Of a DNA stretch of 64,000 nt, positions 33,418-41,369 are shown piece after piece. Under the pieces are notes generated by a model. It was not told where the DNA came from. It searched no databases and saw only the letters and a program-made list of their open reading frames with translations. Positions within the stretch are counted from its first letter, which is position 1, and each line of letters starts with the position of its first letter. This stretch comes from CALUOB01 sp944322305 (lineage in GTDB: Bacteria; Actinomycetota; Coriobacteriia; Coriobacteriales; Coriobacteriaceae), in contig OZ007031.1 of NCBI GenBank assembly GCA_963931605.1, positions 1,922,001-1,986,000 on the forward strand, given 5' to 3'. The translations under genes and the position numbers were made by a program.

Positions 33418-35430
33418 ATGCACGGAGATACCGTTTTGCTCATGACCTTTGTCCTCGCGCTTGTCGCCGCGTTTGCCGGCGGGCTCGTTGCGCGGGCCTT
33501 CCGTCTGCCGCCCATCGTGGGGTATCTCGTCGGCGGGTTGGTGGTGAGTCCGTTCACGCCCGGTTTCGTGGGCGACTCGCACGCCATGAGCCAGCTTGCC
33601 GAGGTGGGCGTCATGTTCATGATGTTCGGCACGGGCCTGCACTTCTCGCTCAAGGACCTTTCCGAGGTCAAGGGCATCGCGGTGCCCGGCGCCGTGCTGC
33701 AGATCGCAGCGGGAACGGCAGCAGGCTACGCCTTGGCGCGGGCGTTTGGCTGGAGTCCCGAAGCCGGCGTCATGCTGGGGCTTTCGGTTTCCATCGCCTC
33801 GACGGTGGTGCTTATCCGCAACCTCACCGACGCCGGGCTCTACCAAAGCCAAGGCGGGCGCGTGGCCACGGGCTGGCTCATCGTTGAGGACCTGGCCACC
33901 ATCGTGATCTTGGTGGTGCTGCCGCTGGTGTTCGGCCCCGGCGAGACCTCCGGCGCCGCGCTTGCCCTGGGGCTTGCCGAGGCGCTGCTCAAGACGGTGG
34001 GGTTCGTGGCGCTGATGCTGGTGGCGGGTTCGCGCCTGCTCCCGTGGCTGCTTAGCCGCATCGCGCGCTTCTGCCCGCGCGAGCTCTTCCAGCTGGCGGT
34101 GGTGGTTATCGCCCTGGGCACGGCCATGGCGGCCGCGGTGTTCTTCGACGTGTCGGTGGCGCTGGGGGCATTTTTGGCCGGCGTGGTGGTGAGCGGCTCG
34201 GCGCTCTCGCACCGGGTGGCGGCCGAGGCCATTCCGTTCCAAGACCTGTTCTCCATCATCTTCTTCGCGTCGGTGGGCATGATGGTGAACCCCGCCACGC
34301 TGGCGGCGCACCTGCCCGAGCTTATCGCCCTGGTGGCGCTCATCATGGTGGGGAAGTGGGTCATCAACATGGCGCTCGGCGCCGTGATGGCGGCCGGGCT
34401 TTCAACCATGCTCACGGTGGCGGCGGGGCTTTCGCAGATCGGCGAGTTCAGCTTCATCATCGGCCAGACCGGCATGGCGCTCGGGGTTCTTTCGCAGGAC
34501 CAGTACACGGTGATCTTGGGCGCGGCGGTGATCAGCATCGCGCTCAACAGCTTCGTGTTCAAGAGCGTGGCGCCGCTCGAGCGCCTGTTTGAGCGTCACC
34601 CGCGCCTGCGGGCGCTGTACGACCGGCACGCGCACGTGATCGAGCCGCCGGCAGAGGGCGCGCTTGCCAACCACGTGGTTGTGGTGGGGTACGGCAGCGC
34701 CGGGCGGTGCGTGGCCGAGGTGCTGCAGCGGCTCGAGGTCCCGTGCCTGGTGGTTGAGCGCGACCTCTCCACGGCAGAGCAGGCCGAGGCGGAAGGGTTG
34801 GCGGTGCTCGTGGGCGACGCGGCGAATTCCGAGATCCTGGCGCATGCGCACCTGGAGGCGGCGCGGGTGCTCGTGGTGGCCACGCGTCAGGAGGCCTCGG
34901 CTGAGAAGATTGCGCGCGACGCGCGGGCCGCGTCGGCGGGCCTGCGGATCGTGGGGCGCGCGGAGACCGACAGCGCGGTTGAGGCGCTGGTGGCCGCGGG
35001 TGCCGACGACGTTGTGCGACCCGAGCTGGAGGGCGGCATCGAGCTGATGGCGCACGCGCTCGCGGACCTGGGGTACCGCCCGCGGCAGATCCATGGCTAC
35101 GCCAACGACTTGCGCGCGAGCGGGTACGAGGCGCTTGCCGACACCGCGCGCGCCAAGCGCCGGCTGGCGTTGGACAACATGCTGGCCTCGATGAACGACG
35201 TGGGCCTGCGCTGGGTCGCGGTGGGCGAGGGGAGCGCGGCGGCCGGTCGGACGCTTGCCGAGCTCAACCTGCGGGCGGCGACCGGGGCCAACGCGAGCTC
35301 GCTCAAGCGCGGCGACTGCGTGACGCTCGTGCTCGGGGGTGACACACGCCTGCTTCCGGGTGACCAGGTGGGCCTTATGGGCACCGACGATCAGCTGGAC
35401 GCCGCCGAGCGGCTGCTCGCCAGCGCGTAG
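33418..35430 (+). CDS. CPA2-type K+/H+ antiporter with RCK domains (KefB/YbaL-like)
   Basis: The 670-residue protein has a membrane domain of 12-13 segments (residues 5-385) with the CPA2 stretches RLPPIVGYLVGG and FFDVSVALGAFLAG. From about residue 418 a cytosolic RCK-N Rossmann domain follows (VVVGYGSAGRCVAEVL, VGDAANSEIL). A C-terminal RCK-C-like part begins near 580. Such proteins exchange K+ for H+ or export K+ under nucleotide or ligand control. The ATG follows TAAGGAGG. It is a single gene after array 3. Confidence 0.9.
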   Translation: MHGDTVLLMTFVLALVAAFAGGLVARAFRLPPIVGYLVGGLVVSPFTPGFVGDSHAMSQLAEVGVMFMMFGTGLHFSLKDLSEVKGIAVPGAVLQIAAGTAAGYALARAFGWSPEAGVMLGLSVSIASTVVLIRNLTDAGLYQSQGGRVATGWLIVEDLATIVILVVLPLVFGPGETSGAALALGLAEALLKTVGFVALMLVAGSRLLPWLLSRIARFCPRELFQLAVVVIALGTAMAAAVFFDVSVALGAFLAGVVVSGSALSHRVAAEAIPFQDLFSIIFFASVGMMVNPATLAAHLPELIALVALIMVGKWVINMALGAVMAAGLSTMLTVAAGLSQIGEFSFIIGQTGMALGVLSQDQYTVILGAAVISIALNSFVFKSVAPLERLFERHPRLRALYDRHAHVIEPPAEGALANHVVVVGYGSAGRCVAEVLQRLEVPCLVVERDLSTAEQAEAEGLAVLVGDAANSEILAHAHLEAARVLVVATRQEASAEKIARDARAASAGLRIVGRAETDSAVEALVAAGADDVVRPELEGGIELMAHALADLGYRPRQIHGYANDLRASGYEALADTARAKRRLALDNMLASMNDVGLRWVAVGEGSAAAGRTLAELNLRAATGANASSLKRGDCVTLVLGGDTRLLPGDQVGLMGTDDQLDAAERLLASA

Positions 35431-35558
35431 GGGCACGGCTGAGGCGCTCCGCCCGAGCGCGCGGGCATGCACAGCGCGGATGGAGCGCCCAGGCAAGGGC
35501 GGGGAGCGGTGCTTCCAGCCCCTTTTATGCGTGCGTGGGGAAGGCGCTCCGGCCGTTG

Positions 35559-35707
35559 TGCAAACCCCGCCGTTAAAGTGCACAACATAAGGGGCTTGCC
35601 GGGTTGCCATTGGCTTGCCGCTAGGAAAATGCCTGGTAAACCGCACTCTCCCGTAAAGGCTATGCCGGATTTCGCGTGTGTTGTGCACTTTAATCGGGAG
35701 GTTTGCA
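35559..35707. repeat. Inverted 29-bp repeats with a 91-bp centre
   Basis: Bases 35559-35587 (TGCAAACCCCGCCGTTAAAG and the following TGCACAACA) match the inverse of 35679-35707 at 26 of 29 positions. The 452-bp gap between kefB and the convergent hsmA-like gene holds no plausible gene. The arm length and centre size resemble the 30-bp arrays, though the sequence differs and there is one unit per arm. Confidence 0.8.
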
Positions 35708-35882
35708 GAAAGGCGGCTCTGGCATCGCTAGGTGGCGCGAAGATGCGACGCAATTTTGGTGTCGGCGGATAACGGTGCGGCCGGGGCGCCCCTCCCGAGC
35801 GGGCGGACATGCACGGTACGGGTGGCGCGTCCCGCCGGGCGCAGGCAGGTACCCCGGCGGTGCGGGCGACGTGCTGCAGGTT

Positions 35883-36371
35883 TTACGCGGCCGCTGCTGC
35901 CTCGCGCTTGCTGCTCCACACGAGCGCAAGGGCGATCACGGCCACGATGCCCACGCTGATGCCCACCGTGGCCTCGTCGCTCAGCGTGATGGTCGGGATG
36001 CCCACCAACATGCCGATGATGTAGGGCACGAGCCACGCCAACCACACGGCGGTGCTGAACCGATGGAACGTCTGCTCCAAGTTGCGGTTTCGACGCACGA
36101 GCGTGTAGGTGGCCCAGAGGGCGTGGAAGAGCATCAGGACGATGGCGGCCGCGCCGGTGATGCCGTGGATGCCGGTCATGCCGGCGGATCCCGCCTGCGC
36201 CATGCCCGTCATAATCGTGGTGCCGGTGGTGTCGAACACCAAGCCGCACCAAAAGAGGGCCACGTGCTTTTTGGAGAGCTGCGCATCGCGTCGTTCGGTG
36301 AAAACGCCTATGGTGTAAAAGACGAGCGCCAGGGTGATAGCTGCGCTGGCAAGCATGAGCTGTAGGGACAT
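35883..36371 (-). CDS. HsmA-like (TIGR03987-type) membrane protein
   Basis: The 162-residue protein has four to five hydrophobic segments and the conserved stretches YTIGVFTERR, HVALFWCGLVFDTTGTTIM, IHGITGAAAIVLMLFHALW and FHRFSTAVWLAWLVPY. These match a conserved membrane family often called HsmA, whose function is not established. The ATG follows AAAGGAAA. A divergent TetR gene and two operator-like palindromes lie upstream, so it is probably induced by a ligand of that regulator. Confidence 0.68.
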   Translation of the reverse strand: MSLQLMLASAAITLALVFYTIGVFTERRDAQLSKKHVALFWCGLVFDTTGTTIMTGMAQAGSAGMTGIHGITGAAAIVLMLFHALWATYTLVRRNRNLEQTFHRFSTAVWLAWLVPYIIGMLVGIPTITLSDEATVGISVGIVAVIALALVWSSKREAAAAA

Positions 36372-36389
36372 GGGATTTCCTTTCGTAAG

Positions 36390-36417
36390 TGAACGTTGTT
36401 CATACGAACGATGTTCA
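36390..36417. promoter_or_regulatory. Double palindromic operator for the TetR/hsmA pair
   Basis: TGAACGTTGTTCA (36390-36402) is a perfect palindrome with a 3-bp centre and is followed by CGAACGATGTTCA (36405-36417). The composite 28-bp site is itself a near palindrome. It sits 19 bp before the hsmA-like start codon, where TetR binding would block transcription. Confidence 0.75.
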
Positions 36418-36485
36418 TGATAAGATCGAGAAGCGTGAAGTTCAAGAAATACCCGCGAAACGCTGCGGTTTTGCCTGTTTCTTCC

Positions 36486-36508
36486 TGAACAGTTCGCGGG
36501 AATGTTCA
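36486..36508. promoter_or_regulatory. Second TGAAC/GTTCA operator near the TetR gene
   Basis: TGAACAGTTC and AATGTTCA form inverse ends of a 23-bp site sharing the TGAAC-GTTCA arms of the operator at 36390. It lies about 90 bp upstream of the TetR start, consistent with autoregulation. Confidence 0.55.
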
Positions 36509-36596
36509 TCAGGGGCCGTGCGCGGTGACATAGCTGTTGCGAGGCTTACGGGATAGAGCATGGCCGGCGGTGCGTCGGCGTGCGGAGGAGGCTGTC

Positions 36597-37190
36597 ATGG
36601 CAGGGAAAGGTGCGGTTACACGCGAGGAGATCGTCGAGGCAGCCTACGAGCGCGCCCGCTCCCAGGGGCTGGCTTCACTGAGCGTCCGTGCCGTGGCGCG
36701 CGATTGCGGCGTTGCCGTGGGCACGCTCTACAACTACTTTCCCGACAAGGCATCGCTGGTAACCGAGGTGATCGAGCGCTTTTGGGAACGCGTTGCCTTT
36801 GGCGGGCCGAGCTCGCTAGACCCCTGCGCGGCAGGCGCGTGCTTTGCTTATCGGGAAGGCGAGAACCTCGTGGGCTTTTGCCGACGCGTTGCCGCCATGA
36901 TGGGCGGGGCCCTGGCTGAGTTCCAAGACGGATGGCTGGCTGAGATATCGGCACTCGACACGCGCACGAAGGCACGCGGCCTCAAGGCTGAGCGCCGATG
37001 CTTCGGCCACATCGAGGCCAATCTCGAGCAGGCCATTGCGAACGACGATGCGGTGAGCGCAGAGCTGCTAGCCCAGGTTGGCGCCGGTCCTTTGGCTCGC
37101 TTCATCTGGCGCGGCATCTACGAGTCGTTGCGCGCAGGCGACCTTTCGTGCACGGTGCTTTTTGCGCTGTTGGAGCGGGCGCTGTACTAA
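36597..37190 (+). CDS. TetR family transcriptional regulator (hsmA-linked)
   Basis: The 197-residue protein has a TetR N-terminal domain (TREEIVEAAYERARSQGLAS, then SVRAVARDCGVAVGTLYNYF) and a helical ligand domain. I start at 36597 because GGAGGAG precedes it. It is divergent from the hsmA-like gene with paired TGAAC/GTTCA palindromes between them, so it most likely represses that gene and itself. Confidence 0.88.
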   Translation: MAGKGAVTREEIVEAAYERARSQGLASLSVRAVARDCGVAVGTLYNYFPDKASLVTEVIERFWERVAFGGPSSLDPCAAGACFAYREGENLVGFCRRVAAMMGGALAEFQDGWLAEISALDTRTKARGLKAERRCFGHIEANLEQAIANDDAVSAELLAQVGAGPLARFIWRGIYESLRAGDLSCTVLFALLERALY

Positions 37191-37266
37191 ACGGGCGAGG
37201 CTGCGGGCGCCCCGATCCCTGCGCTGCCCTTGTTGCGTTAACATTTGCGCACCGGCTAGGCTTTTG

Positions 37267-37296
37267 TTGCGCTGTGCGGCAGCGCGGGCGGATAAT
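37267..37296 (+). promoter_or_regulatory. Candidate promoter of the DAHP synthase gene
   Basis: TTGCGC (37267-37272) and GATAAT (37291-37296) are separated by 18 bp, 115 bp upstream of the start codon. The leader between them and the gene shows no Trp, Phe or Tyr-rich leader peptide. Confidence 0.45.
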
Positions 37297-37410
37297 CAAA
37301 CTCCCTGAATGTTTGTTCCGCCCAGTTGGCGGCACATGCGGCGGCGTGGTTTGCCCCACGAGGCGATCCACCGGACCGCGTGCCGCCCGCGCAAAGAAGG
37401 AGCACGTGCC

Positions 37411-38439
37411 ATGGCCATGAACTTCAAGCGCCTGCTGCCCATCCCCAAAGACATCCGCGCTGAAATGCCGCTTTCGCCCGAGATGACCGCCAAGAAGCCC
37501 GCGTTCGACGCGCAGGTGGCCGCTATCCTCAAGGGCGAGGACCCGCGCCTTCTGCTCATCATCGGCCCGTGCTCGGCCGACCGCGAGGACTCGGTGCTCG
37601 AGTACTGCACGCGCCTGGCCAAGCTGCAGGAGCGCGTGGCCGAGAAGATCCTCATCATCCCGCGCGTGTACACCAACAAGCCGCGCACTAAGGGCACTGG
37701 CTACAAGGGCCTGCTGCACAACCCCGACCCCGAGGGCGCGCCCGACCTGCTCGAGGGCGTCAAGGCCATCCGCCGCATGCACCTGCGCGTGGTTGAGGAA
37801 ACCGGCATGTTCACGGCCGACGAGATGCTCTACCCCACCAACTACCAGTACCTCATCGACGTGCTGGGCTACATCGCGGTGGGTGCCCGCTCCGTCGAGA
37901 ACCAGGAGCACCGCCTGGTCGCCTCCGGCGTCCCCATGCCCGTGGGCATGAAGAACCCCACTGGCGGCTCCACCGACGTGATGCTCAACTCCATCTACGC
38001 CGCCCAGCAGCCCCAGACCTTCATCTTCCGCAACTGGGAGGTCGAGACCACGGGCAACCCGCTGGCGCACGCCGTGCTGCGCGGCTACATCGGCATGGAC
38101 GGGCTCAACTACCCCAACTACCACTACGAGTACCTGGAGCGCCTTACGGCCAAGTACACCGAGAAGGACTTCCAGTTCCCCGCGGCCATCATCGACTGCA
38201 ACCACGACAACTCCGGCAAGCGCCCGCTCGAGCAGGTGCGCATCTGCAAGGAGGTCTTGGACTCCATGCGCCGCAGCGAGCCCATCAAGAAGCTCGTGCG
38301 CGGTTTCATGGTCGAGTCCTACCTCGAGGACGGCAACCAGCCGGTGGACGGCGGCGTGTACGGCAAGTCCATCACCGACCCGTGCCTGGGCTGGGAGGAG
38401 ACGGCGCGCCTGGCCCTCGACCTGGCCGAGCGCGCGTAA
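37411..38439 (+). CDS. 3-deoxy-7-phosphoheptulonate synthase (DAHP synthase, type I)
   Basis: The 342-residue protein shows the type I AroFGH motifs LLIIGPCSADRED, YTNKPRTKGTGYKGL, VGARSVENQEHR, MKNPTGGS and IIDCNHDNSGK. It condenses phosphoenolpyruvate with erythrose 4-phosphate, the entry step to chorismate and the aromatic amino acids. It starts at the ATG at 37411 after GAAGGAG. It is the only aromatic-pathway gene in the window. Feedback specificity (Phe, Tyr or Trp) cannot be assigned. Confidence 0.93.
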   Translation: MAMNFKRLLPIPKDIRAEMPLSPEMTAKKPAFDAQVAAILKGEDPRLLLIIGPCSADREDSVLEYCTRLAKLQERVAEKILIIPRVYTNKPRTKGTGYKGLLHNPDPEGAPDLLEGVKAIRRMHLRVVEETGMFTADEMLYPTNYQYLIDVLGYIAVGARSVENQEHRLVASGVPMPVGMKNPTGGSTDVMLNSIYAAQQPQTFIFRNWEVETTGNPLAHAVLRGYIGMDGLNYPNYHYEYLERLTAKYTEKDFQFPAAIIDCNHDNSGKRPLEQVRICKEVLDSMRRSEPIKKLVRGFMVESYLEDGNQPVDGGVYGKSITDPCLGWEETARLALDLAERA

Positions 38440-38448
38440 GGCCTCGGG

Positions 38449-38778
38449 CTATTTCATGGCGAGCAGCGGCTCTAAGTTTCTCCGGCTGTAGAGGAAGCGC
38501 CTGACCTCCATAGTGTTGCCGACTACCACATAAAACACCGTGTAATTACGCACGTAAATACGGTAGTAGGGGTGAGGGCGCTTCCGATTTGAGGGCATTG
38601 GCTCAAAGGCCAAGGGGTTCTCGAGCCGTTTGAGAATTGCACGCTCAGTTTCATCAACAAGACGCTGGGCCGCGGTGGGGTTCTTGAGCACTTGGGCGAT
38701 ATACGTTGTGGCTTCGAGAAGATCCTGCTCGAACAGGGGCAGGTACTCGAGGCGGTAGGGGCTGCCGCTCTCAGCCAT
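38449..38778 (-). CDS. RelE/ParE-type toxin
   Basis: The 109-residue protein fits the RelE/ParE fold: YRLEYLPLFEQDLLEATTYI, then RPHPYYRIYVRNYTVFYVV and EVRRFLYSRRNLEPLL. The start ATG at 38778 lies inside the last codons of the antitoxin gene (8-bp overlap), the normal coupling of such modules. RelE proteins cut mRNA in the ribosome A site and ParE proteins poison gyrase; which applies here is unclear. Confidence 0.85.
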   Translation of the reverse strand: MAESGSPYRLEYLPLFEQDLLEATTYIAQVLKNPTAAQRLVDETERAILKRLENPLAFEPMPSNRKRPHPYYRIYVRNYTVFYVVVGNTMEVRRFLYSRRNLEPLLAMK

Positions 38779-39028
38779 GTAGGGTTTCCCTAACACGGGA
38801 GAAAACTTCGCCATGCGTAAGGCGCGTCGTGTCAGCTTCGGCGGCGCGGTCCGCCTCGTCTAGTTTTGCCTCGACTCCTTCGGTAAGGGCGGCGTATTGG
38901 TCGAGTCCCATTACCACCATGGATCCGTAGCCGTTTTTGGTGAGGTAGACGGGTTGTCCCTCGGCCACGATCGCTTCGATGTCTGAGAATTTGTTGCGCA
39001 GGTCGGAAACTGGCCGTATCTGAATCAT
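38771..39028 (-). CDS. Phd/YefM family antitoxin
   Basis: The 85-residue protein begins MIQIRPVSDLRNKFSDIEAI and contains GQPVYLTKNGYGSMVVM, the Phd/YefM DNA-binding core. The acidic C-terminus would wrap the toxin. The ATG follows TAAGGAG. It overlaps the toxin gene, and its promoter region carries an 11-bp tandem repeat likely used for autoregulation. Confidence 0.9.
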   Translation of the reverse strand: MIQIRPVSDLRNKFSDIEAIVAEGQPVYLTKNGYGSMVVMGLDQYAALTEGVEAKLDEADRAAEADTTRLTHGEVFSRVRETLHG

Positions 39029-39037
39029 GGCAACTCC

Positions 39038-39059
39038 TTATCAATACTTTATCAATACT
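39038..39059. promoter_or_regulatory. 11-bp tandem repeat in the antitoxin control region
   Basis: TTATCAATACT occurs twice in direct succession (39038-39048 and 39049-39059), ending 10 bp before the antitoxin start on the minus strand. CTATAG follows at 39058-39063. The repeat is a likely site for Phd/YefM binding; this is inferred from position. Confidence 0.6.
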
Positions 39060-39193
39060 ATAGCGTAATTAATCACAAACAGCGTTTTCAGTGAGCGTGA
39101 AACAAACCTGCCGTCTTGAGCGTATTGCAAGTGAAGGACCCGAACATATCAGCGCGCGGGCGCGTTCGCGTGCACAAGGGATGGGAGTGCAAT

Positions 39194-40285
39194 GTGCAAG
39201 ACGAGAAGGTTCTGGAGCGGGCGAGAAGCGGCGCGCGGCATCGTCGGGGAGGCCCGTTGCCCTTGGCACTCGTAGTTGCGCTGGCGATTGCGGGTGTGGC
39301 CGCAACTAGTGGTGTGGCGTATGCGCTTTCGGACGCTGCCGCGTTTTTCCAGGCAATGTGGGGCAACCACGGCATGGGCGACAACGTAGATTGGACGCAG
39401 GATACCGGTACCGAAACGCTCTCATATACGCGTAACTACCGCACGGTTGACCCCGCTGCGCTTTCCGAGGACATGAGCGCTGCGGTTGAGGATGTGGAAC
39501 TGAGTGTGCAGGCAAACGGCTACACACTGACAGTTGAAAGCATGGTGGTGGACGAGGTGGGCTGCGGTGCCGTTTCGTTCATGCTGTCCAACCTCGCAGG
39601 TGTTGCTTTGTCGGACGGGGTGAGCCCAACGGGCGAGCTGGTGCTTGAGCAAGTGGCGGGCGGCGTCTCGCTCGGTATGGAGTCGGCTGACGCGGCCCAA
39701 AGGTACGCGGATCTTGAGGCCGGCGGTGTAAACGGCGACGCCCCTGTGCCGTTCATGGACACGCGCTGCATTGTGGACCAAGAGGCTTCAACTGAAACCG
39801 AGCTGCGCGGCACGATGTACTTCAGTTCGTGGGGCAACCTAGATCTGCTGCGCAACGGCGTGGTGTGGACACTGCGTTCGGGCGACGGGGAAAGTGGGGA
39901 GCGTGCGTCAACTTCTGTGTTCACGCCGTCGAAGGCGGTGGGGACGTGCGCGTTCTCTGACGGAAGCGGCGTACGTGTTCAGCTGAGTCCCTTCAGCTTT
40001 ACCGTTGCATATCCGAAGGGGGACGACGAGTTTTCCGCGGAGCGCCTGACGGTACGGTACCAAGACGGCACAGAGTTCGTGATCGAGGACGACCAGGGAG
40101 CGAGCATGGTGGCAAACGCGTACTTCTCATGCGGCAACGACGACGGCACGGTTTCCTATCTGCCGACGCAGCTGATAGACGTGGGGAAGGTAGCATCGGT
40201 GAGCGTTGATGGGTGCTGGCCGGCGGGTGCCGGCGGGCGCGAGAAGAACGTGCCGCAAACCTTTACGCTAGGGCCCGAAGAGTAG
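39194..40285 (+). CDS. Membrane-anchored extracytoplasmic protein, unknown function
   Basis: I start at the GTG at 39194, six bases after GGGAG, giving 363 residues. A short basic N-terminus (RARSGARHRRGG) precedes one membrane helix (about 21-43). The rest is an extracytoplasmic beta-rich domain without obvious catalytic motifs; it carries a few cysteines. The layout, anchor followed by an AYALSDAAAFFQAMWG-like stretch, resembles DUF4179-type proteins, but I am not sure of that. The GGCGAGAAG word lies in the N-terminal coding part, read in a different frame from GEK. Confidence 0.6.
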   Translation: MQDEKVLERARSGARHRRGGPLPLALVVALAIAGVAATSGVAYALSDAAAFFQAMWGNHGMGDNVDWTQDTGTETLSYTRNYRTVDPAALSEDMSAAVEDVELSVQANGYTLTVESMVVDEVGCGAVSFMLSNLAGVALSDGVSPTGELVLEQVAGGVSLGMESADAAQRYADLEAGGVNGDAPVPFMDTRCIVDQEASTETELRGTMYFSSWGNLDLLRNGVVWTLRSGDGESGERASTSVFTPSKAVGTCAFSDGSGVRVQLSPFSFTVAYPKGDDEFSAERLTVRYQDGTEFVIEDDQGASMVANAYFSCGNDDGTVSYLPTQLIDVGKVASVSVDGCWPAGAGGREKNVPQTFTLGPEE

Positions 40286-40400
40286 GGCGGTTCGTCCGAG
40301 GCGGGCTTGCGTTTGAGGTCGGGGCGCTCGCGGCTGGGGCTGTGGGCGCTCTTGGCGTGCTGTGCCGCGTTTGCCCAGCATCCGTCCAGCAAAACAGGTA

Positions 40401-40428
40401 TTGCATTGCAGGACGCGGTGACTATACT
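40401..40428 (+). promoter_or_regulatory. Promoter upstream of the duplicated membrane protein
   Basis: TTGCAT (40401-40406) and TATACT (40423-40428) are spaced 16 bp and lie 42 bp before the start codon at 40470. Confidence 0.65.
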
Positions 40429-40469
40429 GGGTGCACCTTTTTGGTCAGGGTCGATGACGAGGTGATCGT

Positions 40470-41186
40470 ATGGATGCACTCATTGTTCTGCTGATCGGTG
40501 TGTTGCTTGCGGCCTTGGGCATTTTCATGGCGGTGAGCGGCAATCCGTCGCTTTTGCACAGCTACCATTACGCCACGACGCCGCCGGAAGAGCTGCCGGC
40601 GCTTGCGCGCGAAACCGGCATCGGCCTCGCAGCGTCGGGGGTCGGCGTTGCGCTGATGTCGCCCCTCACTGCGTCCGTGCTGCCTTCGGCGGTTGAGATG
40701 GCGCTTACGGTGCTGGGCGTTGCGCTGCTTGTGGGCGGGATCGCGGGGGCGCTTGCTGCCGTTATCCGGCACAACGGCGCGCTCATCACGTTTGGCGGCG
40801 TGCGCGGCGTGCCTCTGAGCAGGCCAAACGCGTGGCTTGTGTTTGCGGTGTGCGTGGTTGTTGGGGCGGTTGTTGCCCTCACGTGCATCGTGCCCGGCGT
40901 TCACATGCTGATGACAGGCGACGTGAGTTCGCTGCATGCGTATCACTACGCAAACGTTGCCGCGGCCGATATGCCGGCGTTTGCGGCGGGCGAGGGGCTC
41001 AGCATGGTCGGGTTGGGCGTTGGCCTGGGGATCTGCCTCGTGGCGGGAGGCCTTGGCATGGCGGTCGACAGGCGCCGCCGCACGCTTTCGAGGGTCCTCG
41101 CGGCGGTGGGAGGCGTGCTTGCCGCCGCCGGCCTTGCGGGCGGGTTGCTGGTCATCGTGTATTACAACGGGTCGCTGATGGGGTAA
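40470..41186 (+). CDS. Membrane protein with internal duplication, unknown function
   Basis: The 238-residue protein has six or so hydrophobic segments arranged as two similar halves. Each half contains a short loop with the same motif: SLLHSYHYATTPPEELPAL ... GIGLAASGVGVAL in the first and SSLHAYHYANVAAADMPAF ... GLSMVGLGVGLGI in the second. The LHxYHY signature suggests a repeated functional loop. The ATG follows GACGAGG. I do not recognise a named family. Confidence 0.7.
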   Translation: MDALIVLLIGVLLAALGIFMAVSGNPSLLHSYHYATTPPEELPALARETGIGLAASGVGVALMSPLTASVLPSAVEMALTVLGVALLVGGIAGALAAVIRHNGALITFGGVRGVPLSRPNAWLVFAVCVVVGAVVALTCIVPGVHMLMTGDVSSLHAYHYANVAAADMPAFAAGEGLSMVGLGVGLGICLVAGGLGMAVDRRRRTLSRVLAAVGGVLAAAGLAGGLLVIVYYNGSLMG

Positions 41187-41233
41187 AGGCATCCGGGGTA
41201 TGCGCTCGCTTTTGCAAAACGCTGCTCAACGAG

Positions 41234-41278
41234 AAGCGCCCGTCAGGATAGGCGGGCTGCCTTCCTGGCGGGCGCTTT
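41234..41278. terminator. Terminator between convergent membrane-protein and helD genes
   Basis: AAGCGCCCG (41234-41242) pairs with CGGGCGCTT (41269-41277), extended inside by CAGGA/TCCTG. T-rich bases follow on the plus strand. GAGAAG of the common word overlaps the left arm. Confidence 0.7.
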
Positions 41279-41369
41279 GTGTAGGAGGGACGAGCTCGCG
41301 GCTGCCGGGGCCGGGCGGGTGGGTCCTTGCGGGCCGATAAGCGCGCCGACCCTGCGCTTTCCGCCGCCG

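Noticed and set aside
35559..35707. Insertion sequence or MITE with target-site duplication
   Set aside because: Arms are convincing but no flanking direct duplication or transposase relic was seen, so I list it only as an inverted repeat.
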